A stretch of DNA of 64,000 nt from Branchiostoma floridae. Its lineage: Eukaryota; Chordata; Leptocardii; Amphioxiformes; Branchiostomatidae. Of the stretch, positions 21,701 to 31,400 are shown in pieces. Position numbers and translations under genes: made by a program. A model generated the notes under the pieces. The model was not told the DNA's origin. It saw only the letters and a program-made list of their open reading frames with translations, and made no database searches. The first letter of the stretch is position 1. The number at the start of each line of letters is the position of its first letter. The stretch covers positions 32,851,628 through 32,915,627 of the forward strand of contig NC_049981.1 in assembly GCF_000003815.2 (NCBI RefSeq). Direction: 5' to 3'.

Positions 21701-23922
21701 CCTGGTGGACCGGGAGGACCATGTAGTCCCGTCTGGCCGTCCCTTCCAGAAGGACCGGGTGGGCCCTGCACACCGTCCCTTCCAGCAGATGCAGCCAGGC
21801 ATCCTGTTCATTAGATAGCAATTGATGTTTCATTTGATCATCACAAGAAAACAGACAATTTTGGTTTGGTATGATCTCCATGTTCATGCAACAAACAACA
21901 ATTACTCAAACAACTGGATGCGATTTTGGAAACGGTCAGAGTCCTTCAGACATTTCAGGTAGCCTCTCAATTACCTCTCGTCAGTGACACTGAGGAGAGC
22001 TACTTAGAATGCAGGTTTTATATCCTATTATTACCCCAAAATCCCAAGTATACTTGGGTTATCAAATTAACACCATACATGGTGAGTTATGCTCCAACTA
22101 ATAGAAATTATAACCATAAGAATGTGAATAAAAAATGAAAAAAACATCGTTCAAATGAGTGTCTCCTACCCCCAAGAGTCATCGGCAATGTAATCTTGTT
22201 CGCAAAGTCTCCAGTGTTGTGCACGGATCTCTTAGCTCGCTGATGCATTTCAGCTCCGTACAGAAAGGTGGCGCTTGTGCCACGCCCTGCCCCACTCACG
22301 TCCTCCTGAGTGTTCGGGCCTTGAGGTCTGACCTGTTGGGTGACATTAGATTTACCTAATTAACTCCGTATCAAGCTAAACTGTTTAAAAGAACCAGCCT
22401 GTCAGCAACGAAGTAGTCTCGTTCGTCAGCTATCAGATTGGCAAACGTCGAACTCTGCCAAACTTGCAATGCGAACTTGTTTGTCTGAAGCTCTGGCCTG
22501 TAGGTCCAGACTTAAGCTAAAGGCACAACCCGCCGTACGTGCAAATGCGTGCTGTCTGCTTGAAAAAATGCGGGTACTCTTTTGGAATCCGCGGCCGTAA
22601 GTGGTAAGTACCGCCTCCGTACGGAATTTTACGGAATCCAACGGATTTGGGAGCACGCAAACACGCTGTAGTATTTAAGTGAAAGCAAAACTTACGGGTT
22701 GCCGATTGACGAGCCAGTACGGGCGACGTGCTTGCTCTGTACAGCCAATGCGAGTGAGTAAGGAAACCGTACGTACGCAGCACGTGTAAGTACGGCCTGT
22801 ACGTACAACGCATTTTACCACTTACGCAACGAACGATGCACGCAACCGCTCACGACCAGGCGTGGCGTGCAGACCACATACACCTTGCGCAACCGTGCGA
22901 GTGACGTGCGTTGGGACGCGCACCCTCCCTGCTCTTGCCATCCCTTTCCCACGTTTTCAGAAAAAAGTGGCGGACGTGACGAAAAAAACGTACGGACGAA
23001 TAACAGGTAAATCGGGTTGTGCCCATAGCTTAAGAGCCGCAGGGGACGAATTTTTTTCCACATTACAAACGCGCACACATGGCTGTACTGCTGCCTATCA
23101 AGGCGGCATAACTATAAAGTCATAAAGGCTGATAATATTTGTTATCAAATCATAACAAAATCTTTATGATACCTGGTACAATCCGAATTTACGCAGATTT
23201 GCGTTTTAACACCTACTTAATCATAATATAAATGTTGTGTTTATCATGTTGTGTCTAGATCATTTCACGTTACACATAACGCTGAGCATTACTAAATTTT
23301 TTTGAAAGTTGACATACTATATTATGTTTCAGCATAACTACATTTTTTTTACCCTTGATCTGTTTTCTAGGTGGAGGGGGGTCAGTCCAGTGGAACAGGA
23401 AACCATTAATAGTTCATTACCTACAAAAATCATGCGACAGCTATAGATATCTGAGATTTTTAGAGGCGTTCAGGCGTAGAAGTGCTCAGTAACACAATTG
23501 CACAGTATTAAATTCATTTTAATTTGTCGTTAAGCTTCCTGAACCACCGTCCGGAACTATCGGCCCAAAATGTACCTCGTAGTAATTTGTTGTGAAATAG
23601 TGAGAGAAATTCTTGCGCTGAATGGTCATACCTGCGAGTCAATGTGTTCCCTCCACTGTCGTAGCTCCTGCACCTGCGATTCCGTTTCCTGCAGGTGCGC
23701 TTCAGTTTTCTTCAGGTGCGCTTCCGTTTCCTTCAGGTGCGACAGCTCAGACTTAATTTCTGTCAGTTCCACCCCCTGCCTCACCATTACAAACATGGTG
23801 ACAAAGCTGACAATGACGGCCGTGGCAGTTCCGATCGCTGTACCCAGGCCATTAGATGCCCCTTTACCCCGCACTACTCCATGCTTACGGTAACTCATGT
23901 CGCACAGCGTTTCGGAGCCCAT
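15392..23922 (-). CDS. Gene B: type II membrane collagen-MAM-SRCR-FReD protein, complete
   Basis: The eleven exons are 23632-23922, 22170-22332, 21220-21803, 20753-20863, 20211-20361, 19521-19783, 18382-18463, 17689-17991, 17087-17197, 16318-16534 and 15392-15716. All have GT-AG boundaries and compatible phases, and together give 2601 bp (866 aa plus stop). The domain order is cytoplasmic tail (1-25), membrane span (about 26-47), coiled coil (48-97), RAKR hinge (RAKR at 129-132), collagen (about 155-346), Pro/Thr linker (347-383), MAM (384-548), group A SRCR (549-649) and fibrinogen-related domain (650-866). It combines MARCO-like and FIBCD1-like architecture. A surface or shed recognition protein is inferred; the ligand is unknown. 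The ATG at 23967 upstream is in frame but not shared with paralogs, so the conserved MGSE start is preferred. Confidence 0.92.
16318..16534 (-). CDS. Gene B FReD exon 2
   Basis: The 217-bp exon encodes [20 protein letters not shown] and continues WEEYKLGFG...EFWLGNE, the most diagnostic FReD stretch. It is entered in phase 1 and left in phase 2. The acceptor is CACAG and the donor GTAAGT. Confidence 0.95.
17087..17197 (-). CDS. Gene B FReD exon 1
   Basis: The 111-bp exon (phase 1 to 1) encodes [20 protein letters not shown] and then a strand with YCDMDTAG, the N-terminal FReD disulfide loop. The donor is GTACTG. Confidence 0.92.
17689..17991 (-). CDS. Gene B SRCR domain exon
   Basis: A single 303-bp exon, phase 1 to phase 1, encodes a complete SRCR domain: VRLTGGNT start, [42 protein letters not shown] and VSCYG. 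Six cysteines place it in group A. The symmetric phases make it a movable cassette, which gene D carries twice. Confidence 0.95.
18382..18463 (-). CDS. Gene B MAM exon 3
   Basis: The 82-bp exon encodes [19 protein letters not shown] and ends at DAC. The donor is GTAAGT; it leaves in phase 1, joining the SRCR exon. Confidence 0.9.
18780..19478 (-). mobile_element. Second copy of the TTAA/CRE-rich element, inverted
   Basis: Read on the minus strand it begins CCCTATCTAGAC right after TTAA (19479-19482). It follows the gene A copy through ACTTTGACG, CCAAATTTACTAATTTCAG and CATCCTGTGTAATT. TGACGTCA palindromes sit near 18954 and 18965, with AAGATGGCGGAC motifs alongside. It lies between MAM exons 2 and 3 of gene B. 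Confidence 0.6.
19521..19783 (-). CDS. Gene B MAM exon 2
   Basis: The 263-bp exon begins [19 protein letters not shown], contains [19 protein letters not shown] and ends GFVQ before GTTAGA. The reading is intact. Confidence 0.93.
20211..20361 (-). CDS. Gene B MAM exon 1
   Basis: The exon starts [20 protein letters not shown] and ends FRNSTG before GTAAAG. It has the same 151-bp length as in gene A but only one copy of the exon tail and donor, so it shows the unexpanded state of the minisatellite. The acceptor CCAGAG is used after AGAG to stay in phase 0 with the linker exon. Confidence 0.9.
20753..20863 (-). CDS. Gene B Pro/Thr linker exon
   Basis: 37 residues in phase 0, starting [16 protein letters not shown] and ending TGTGPPA, bounded by CTCAG and GTAAGT. 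It is low in complexity and likely O-glycosylated, joining collagen to MAM. Confidence 0.8.
21220..21803 (-). CDS. Gene B collagen stalk exon
   Basis: The 584-bp exon, 45 codons longer than in gene A, codes Gly-X-Y repeats from about residue 155 to 346. Five tandem 27-bp units for GPAGETGPP lie at 21331-21465. Near the C-terminal end two Gly positions are replaced (DEVN and ADQ), so the helix is interrupted just before the linker. Confidence 0.93.
22170..22332 (-). CDS. Gene B hinge exon with RAKR motif
   Basis: The 163-bp exon (phase 0 to 1) has RAKR encoded at 22228-22239, within [18 protein letters not shown]. The spacing from the preceding TFLYGAE block is the same in all three paralogs. 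Confidence 0.9.
22516..23029. mobile_element. TTAA-target MITE in gene B intron 1
   Basis: 514 bp flanked by TTAA (22512-22515 and 23030-23033), with inverted ends GCTAAAGGCACAACCC and GGGTTGTGCCCATAGC. The gene A and C first introns are uninterrupted at this point (GTCCAGACTAAAGACCGCAG in gene A). It is GC-richer than its surroundings and full of GTACGT/ACGTGC motifs. TTAA targets fit piggyBac or Kolobok. No coding capacity is seen. Confidence 0.8.
23632..23922 (-). CDS. Gene B first coding exon: tail, membrane span, coiled coil
   Basis: 97 codons in phase 0 up to a GTATGA donor: [15 protein letters not shown] tail, RGKG stop-transfer basic patch, span [14 protein letters not shown], then [20 protein letters not shown] with heptad repeats. 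The start context has A at -3 and G at +4. Confidence 0.92.
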
Positions 23923-24047
23923 TGTTAGATATGTCCGCCCGAAAAAAATAAGCATCGATCTACACACAGGTCACACCTGCACAACGACCTGTCCGCGACT
24001 GATTTCAAGATGTGACATCACTTTAAGCCAAACTGTTCTGTTCCCTT

Positions 24048-24080
24048 ATTGGTCAGAAACACCCATTTCCTCATACGTCA
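24048..24080 (-). promoter_or_regulatory. Conserved CCAAT and CRE-like motifs upstream of gene B
   Basis: CCAAT on the minus strand at 24048-24052 within ACCAATAAGGGAACAG, and TGACGTA at 24074-24080, lie 125-160 bp upstream of the ATG. Both motifs and their spacing recur upstream of gene C. The surrounding block is conserved between the two spacers, so conservation may reflect recent duplication as well as function. No TATA box was identified. Confidence 0.45.
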
Positions 24081-27000
24081 TTCCTATTTTTAGCGATGAC
24101 TGGAGATTCGGAGCACGTAGACCATTGGGTCCGAACCGAAGTTTGGCGAAGGGTGCCGATTCGCCTCCGATGATTCCCGATTGCCAATTTGTAGTCACTC
24201 GGCACAAGGAAGAAATGCCAATCTAATTGCTGTGCCAAGTGCCTGAGGGTTGGTTTGTACTGGTGGATAAAAGATATCCTTTAAGATCACTACGCTAATA
24301 GAATAGGTTTTTGATATACTATACAGGATCGTCCTGATTTGTTTCAGTTGTTATTCTGTCAACAATTACTGGGGTCACTGGAGCCAGCGGCAGGTCATGT
24401 TTTGTCTGTTCATGTTACAGATGGGGTTTCACACTTTGATTGCTAGAAGTTAGCAGTGAACATGCTGAATAAACATAGCTCTATCTCTGTCTAGAGTTCG
24501 TCCTCCGATCATGCCGTAATTCCGACACACGGCGAGTACAAACCGAAGTTTCGCGACTGAGACCGATGATTCCCGACCGCCTTACTTTAAAGGGTCACTA
24601 GGCAAAATGTAGCATTTCCAGTTTGATTATTGTGGCATACGCCCGGGGCTCCGTTTGTCCTCCAATACCTACAGATTATATCATATCATTGAAATCACTT
24701 GTCCTGATGAGGTTAGTCCTTCTACCTGATGCGATGGTGGTTTGCTCTTTGCAACGATGAAAGTAGGAAATGTAAAATCTATACACGATTAGTTCAGATT
24801 GATTTTGGCTCTTACCAACAACAGTAGCTGCCCTGACCTCTGATGACCGTGTGTATGGACGACCGGTTTTACAGACGCAGTGTGTACAGACGTGTTACAG
24901 TCGCGCTGGAGTGTGTGTTTATACAGAAATCACTGATGCATGAAATCCCGAAATACAACTTAAATGTCTTAATATCTCAAGGTACAGTCAAAATACGTCT
25001 AAGACCAACAGTGTGAGCAAGAACAAAAAAAACGACCAGCACGATTGGGGACAAGAATATGTCAGAATTTCCTTGTTTTTCATTGTGAGAGGGAGGGAGT
25101 CTATTTTTTTTTCTTAAACACAGAAAACAGTCATTTTTTATCCTGTCAAAAAGGGTTGTAACTTACGAAAGCCAGCACACTTGGGTATGTTAAGCGACAG
25201 AAAATGCATTTTAGACTTCCACACTTCATGCATTTGTTATTCAAGATAGCATCGGGGACTCTCGGCCCATGTTTGACGGACAACGAGTAGATACCGAAGC
25301 TGGCCGAAGTGAACCGATGATTCCCGATTGCCTTGGTCGGAAGGTTCTTCTGTCAGAATGTAGCCATGCGTGTGTAATTAGTGGAACACTTGCCTGGGAC
25401 TTGCACGGGGCGGTTTGTCCTCCATTATCTATTGATGAATATCATAATTTCCTCAAGCTAAATATAACATTTTGTAGATATTGCATAAATGTGATGTTGG
25501 TTCATTCCCTACAACGATGAAAATAGAAATTTTGAAATCTGCAGAGTGATCATGTAGTTTTATTTTGACTCCTGTCTGCCACAGGAGCTGCCTTGACTAC
25601 CGGTTTAGACACGCAGTGTACTCATTAAAACACTGGTCGTGTTTATACAGAAATCACTAATGCCCAAAATATATCCTAGCAAAAATACATCTTAGAGACA
25701 AGACGTGAATAAAGACCTCTACGGCTGGGGCGAGACATTGTCACCATTTCGCTATATTCACTCTCATGTCTATTTCTTTGTAGTCGATGTCATTTTCTTC
25801 AGCACAGGAAAAGTGTCCGTTTCTCTTGAACATCTTTGTTTGCTAACCATGACTGCGGCTACCTGAGCCAGGTGTGACCTAGATTGTAGACATTCGGCAC
25901 ACGCTCGTCAGACGACGAGTACAGACCGGAGTTAGGCAAATGGGACCTACTATTCCCGACCAGCATACTTGACAAAGTCGCCAGGAAGACGGAATATAGC
26001 AAGACGTTTGCCTAACTAGACAATTGTCGTAACCACGTTAGAGCCCAAATCAATCTATGTCGTGTGTTTAATGTAGGGCTTTCTCTAACATGTAACAGAT
26101 GCTGAACAGTTTACAAAGCAGAGAAACATCGTTTACATAAAACATTAGTTCACTGTAACCTCTGAGCGCACCAGCTGGGAGGCGATGAGCTACCTTTTGG
26201 TACAGCCGGAAGGAAGCGAGATGGGCTTTTCTGTTTATTACACAGTTTACACAGTTTTACACGCTTTATTGAAGCATAAAAATCCCGAGAATGCCCCTTT
26301 CTACGTTCCTTTTTTGCCCCCTCAACAGTCACAATACACTACAGAGTCACGGGAATAGCATCTTCGACCACCTCTGACCTGTAAAGACATAGAATCCTTA
26401 CAAAAGAGATTACGTTGTTGTTATTTTTTCTGATGAAGCTAAGCCTTGAAAAATCCATAATATTTAGTATCATAACCTACGCAAATACATCCTATGGCTA
26501 ATTTGTATGTAACGACCACCTTACTTAACAGGGAACCCTTTCCCATCAGGGTCGATTCGCGGTGGGTGCTTCAACTGCCTCATGTTTTGTGACATTTCTT
26601 TTGTTTTCTTTATGAAGGTCGAAATGGAAATTCTACAAGAAAAAGAGAAAAAAGAAGGCAGCTTGGAGTCACTTAGTTAAAATCCAAAGTCATACAACAG
26701 ATAGGATACACGTCAGATGGGACATTTGGGATTTTTTAGAAACCTGCACTTTATTCCAAAAAAAGCAATAGAATCCAACGCCACCAATTATTGTACGATA
26801 CTTATAGATGTATGGATGATGTACCTACTAACACCAAATGTATATATATATAGATTAACACATATACCATTCATCATTGTTATTATTATTGTACATTGGA
26901 CCCTGACATACGAACAGAACATAAAATGCACATTAGTTGGGGAAAAGAGGCAGAAAGATGCCTACAAATAAAGATCTAGTCATGTACCGTATAGTTAAGT

Positions 27001-28160
27001 ACAAATGTATACGCCAAAGGGCACCATTTGAAAATGTAAAGTGAGGTTCAGACAATCTCACAATATATTTGGACAGTAAAGCTATACAAAACATAACAAT
27101 TTCAAACAGTGATATATCCTATTAGAATATAATTATTTCCAAACAGAGATATACCCTATAATAGAATAATTCTCACATTCGTATAAAGACACATTATACA
27201 TTAGAAGAAGATAAGAAAGTAACATGAAACATTTTTTTAATCTAATGGTAAAACGAATTGAACTCATAAAGATACTATTCCTTTTCTCAAAAAATTCATT
27301 AAGTTTTCTAATCCGCCAAATACTGTGGGAAACTATTGCCACCAGACTATTTAAGTACTTGAATTTTAATGTAGATAATCCATACTTTCTACCACCGGCA
27401 AAGAATTGCATCTTTCACATTGTCATTTCAAACCTTTGATACATGTAGAAAAAGATGAGTTGATGACTCTAATGTTTTGTGATAACTGAAGGATTACAGA
27501 GAGAAACACAGAGTACAATCTGTATCTATAAAGCCGGTATAACAACAACAAGACGATTCCGTCAATATGATGCCAAATACATGTATAATAACCTCACTAT
27601 CTTCTGCCCCATTCCTAACCAAGTAAGAGAGAATGTTAGCAAAAAGGCTATTTCATTGTCTTAAAGACTTTATCAAAGTAAAACTACTCACTTATAAGTG
27701 TACTGATACACAGATCTGGCTGGACATTCTCTTATACTCAATGATAGTTTCAAGATAACAAGCGCCAGAACATCGTGCTGAACACAAAGCCTGATTATGG
27801 AAATTATCGAACGTTATGTCAGGTTTTACTAGTACATGTACAATGTATTACTATAAAAGACGCGAAATAACTGACTCCGCTACATTAATGATAAGTGGCT
27901 TAATCTATCTCCCATGCAGATATCAGCACGTTCCTACTTTTCTTTAAATGATAACATGAAATGTCCAAAAATGCAATTTGTTCAAAATGTCACAGCAAAA
28001 TGCTATTGAATCAATGTGTTGAAGCCCTTTTCTGGTCGTCAAATTATCATAATCTCCTTTTTAAAAAAAATATGTTTTCTCTGTTTATAAAAAAAGGGAT
28101 ATGTAAGTATTTCCAGAAATTATAGCAGCAACATTCCACAGAAAATGTTCTAAGCTGCTC
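24081..28160 (-). other. Spacer between genes C and B (upstream of B)
   Basis: No gene is seen. It is paralogous to 46078-50690 and to the split spacer 5975-7212 plus 12251-14823. The anchor GTTTATACAGAAATCACT occurs at 24917 and 25641, 724 bp apart. It holds empty sites for the 5-kb element (near 25100), the TA-target MITE (25950) and the hAT MITE (CTTATAAG near 27691). Confidence 0.7.
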
Positions 28161-28163
28161 TGG

Positions 28164-28488
28164 TTATGGCCTGATTTTCATAGACACAGACTTCAGGGAG
28201 TAACCAGCGCCTCTCCAGTGGTACCACACCACACCTTGCACGACTGGACAGGAGCTGCCACAGTTGCCCAGGTAGCGGCCGTTGAGGAATGAGTAGCCGC
28301 AGTTCCTAAACCACCAGCCGCCTTGTCCGTACCGCTGAGAACAATGGTAGCTGCCGTGGTCATCATTGTCCCTGTCCACAGTGGAGAAACTCTGCCCGTT
28401 GAGGGAGTGCCAGCCAGTCATGGAGTCTCCCGCGTTACCAGAATAGCCAGAAATGTGCAGCCGGTACCCGTCCGCCTCACCGGACACC
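28164..28488 (-). CDS. Gene C FReD exon 3 (C-terminal)
   Basis: 325 bp: [41 protein letters not shown] and terminal MKIRP, then TAA at 28164-28166. Intact, the same length as in genes B and D. Confidence 0.93.
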
Positions 28489-31400
28489 CTGGATGGGAAC
28501 ATTACGCCATATCATTGTTAGAATACATTTGTAAAACTACTTATCCATGCAGGTATTGAAGAATAATGGTTTTGTTCAATTTATTCAACGAGAGTTTCAA
28601 ACGTTTCAGAAGCCATCTGGCCATCAGCGAAACGAAAATAAATGATTACATAAGACTTAACGAAACAGGCGCGAAACTACCGAAATACTTCTCTGTATTC
28701 TAAATTTTATTTTGTATGTTGTATGTAATGGGACCGTGTAGCAGAGTGGTATTGTGTTCGGTCCGTGACCAAGAGGTTGCGGGTTCGAATCCAGCTGCGT
28801 GTCACCAATCTTGTGTCCTTGGAAAAGGCACTTTACACGACTTTCCTCACCCACACCCCATGCACGCTAAAGAACCCCCAAACGTGCGATGGTGCGGTGT
28901 GTGTTGGTACAAATCCATCTGTCGGGAATTGGTGATTCACTTCAAATCACCCGGATGGAGTCCTGGCGAACCTCTGTCTTGTAACAACCACATGGTGATT
29001 TACATCATTCACCCGGACGGGAGACCTGGCGCATCCCCGTCTTGTATTCAGCTATTCGAAAGGGTATATCACCCCGTAAGGGGCGGTATAACCCCGTCGT
29101 GTGTAAACATGTGTGAACACGTGCGATCACGTCGACCGATGATGATGATGATGATGTTGTATGTAGTAACACGCTGAAGAGGGACAGCCGAGTTACGGAC
29201 CTGGATAGGGGACAGGGAGGAGTGGCCTTTGGCAATACAACATTCCAGAGATGTCATCCTAGGATGTCCTTGAGGACGTCAGACTTTACTGACTCTACAA
29301 ACTTGAAACGTAAAACAATTTTTTCGTCGTCTAGTAGACCACTTGTGGGTTCCTGTTTCTGTAGCACCACGAATTGACTGAAGTTGATGCATTGATCCAT
29401 TATAGGTTGAGTGGAGAGTACCGCAAAATGCTCATGACATGGTGATGGATTGTAATTGCACGGGCAGTTTTTATTACGGTTATGTGAATATTCGTAATGC
29501 CTAACAACATGACTTAGCAAAAGTATCCTCCAACTTGGTGTCGTCTGGGTAGTACGGCCCTTGGTTCGTCGGAAAGTTGGATAACATGGCGGACAACTCA
29601 AGCGGTGGTGTGAAGTTTGCATATTTTTCAAGACTTTCTCACGGCGCGGCGCAACAAAGTCGCATTCATACGTTGTGAATATTGCTGTGCAGCGTAATAA
29701 AGTAGATTCAAGTCATAATGTGGAAAATAATCAACAACGGAACATTTTTACATTACATCCTTTAACACTAACTTTTTCAATCATTTTTAATTGCGTGCTT
29801 CCCCATCAATTTTGCAAATGGTGATTACATAATTTGCATATTCTCACCTGAAGGTGCTATACTCTGCGAACCTCGTGTCGGCACTCCAGTCCTTGAGGGT
29901 GATTCTTAATTTGTAGTTTTTCCTCATGGTCAGGAGGTGGATGTTGTCGTTCCCCAGCCAGTACTCCCCGCTCTTATTCCCAAAGCCCAGTTTGTACTCC
30001 TCCCAGGTCCGGTTGAAGGGAACCGACCCGTCCTGCCGCCGCTGGATCACAGTCCACCCGCCTCCTGTACAATCGTGTAGATGCCAAATGAGAGGTGAAA
30101 TGATGCGCTGTGCACCATACATAATTGCTGTGTGACAAATAAACTTAGAGATTTGTGATTTCTCAGAAAGATGAGGAACTGAATGTTGATGTACAGAAAT
30201 TTCAACCAATATTGCTGTTTGAAAGCTGACATGGAAATCGAGGATATAAAAAAACTTAAGTGAGAAGACTGGGAGACTTTGCGCAAAAGTGTATCCAATG
30301 TTGGTCATAATTACGTTTCCAAACACAAACCACTAATTAGAATTGGATTGGCAGACGATCAAACCGAGATGGTTTAAGGGCACTATTTTATTGCTTCAAA
30401 CCTAGTAAGCTCTCACCTTTCCATGGAATTAAAGTTCTTTGATAAATACCTTAACAAGACAAACTAACAGATTCCAAAGTTTCACTTCAACATTACCGTC
30501 GTTATCCATGTCACAGGACGCCTCCACACTGGTGGATGACACATTGAGGGTGTAGACTCCACTGGTGTTCTGTCCTGCCGCAAGGTATGCTGCACAATCT
30601 AATCAATTGGAAATGCAAATCATACAAAACTGTCACAAGATTGCTCAAAGGAGGCTTAAGGTGAAAGTGTAAGTCAAGCAACGTTTGCTTGAGGAAGAGC
30701 CAAATCTTCAGCTGTTTGTGATAAAAAAGACAGACGTACATGTACATGTCGTGCAGAATCAAAGTACTGGGAAAGTTGCCTCCCCCCTTTCAACAAATAA
30801 TGAATGAATGAAGACCTTTATTGTACATTCATACCCACTGGGTTTAGTACAGGTCACAACAAATGATACAACATGATATAATGATACAATGAATCTACAC
30901 TACTCAAGGATCGTATTCTACTGCGTACATTCGGCTTCTTCTCGTTTCTTTGTGATATTGAAAATGTAAGAACAGATATGCTTTATAAGTAAAGGTTTGT
31001 CTAGATTCATAAGGAATATAAATTTGTCTATATTACTTAGTTGTATGAAGTGGGGGAACATGGATTCTATTAGTCTGTAGAGTTCAGCTCTCTCTTTCTT
31101 GTACAAACTACATTCTACTACAAAATGATGTTCGTCTTCTAACTTATCTAGATTGCAGTATCTACATATTCGTTGTTCTAGAGGAGTGCGGTTATGTCTT
31201 CCGGTTTCGATGTGTAATTTGTGGCAACTGACTCGTAGTTTTGTGACGGCCGTCCTGTGCCGAATATTGTCAATATCCAGGTATTGTTCCACATTATAAG
31301 TGGACTTGAACAGTCTGTAAGACCTCAATTTGTTTTTAGCGGATCCACCTTTGTTGTCATTGTGTATCTCTCTTAGAAAAGTTGGAAAATAAATGTCTTT

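Noticed and set aside
23923-23967. Upstream in-frame ATG as start of gene B
   Set aside because: The upstream segment is not conserved at equivalent positions in gene C, while the MGSE/MGSK start is shared by all three genes.
28733-28800. A functional tRNA gene
   Set aside because: A and B boxes are present but no acceptor stem or anticodon arm pairs; the target duplication and tail show a SINE.
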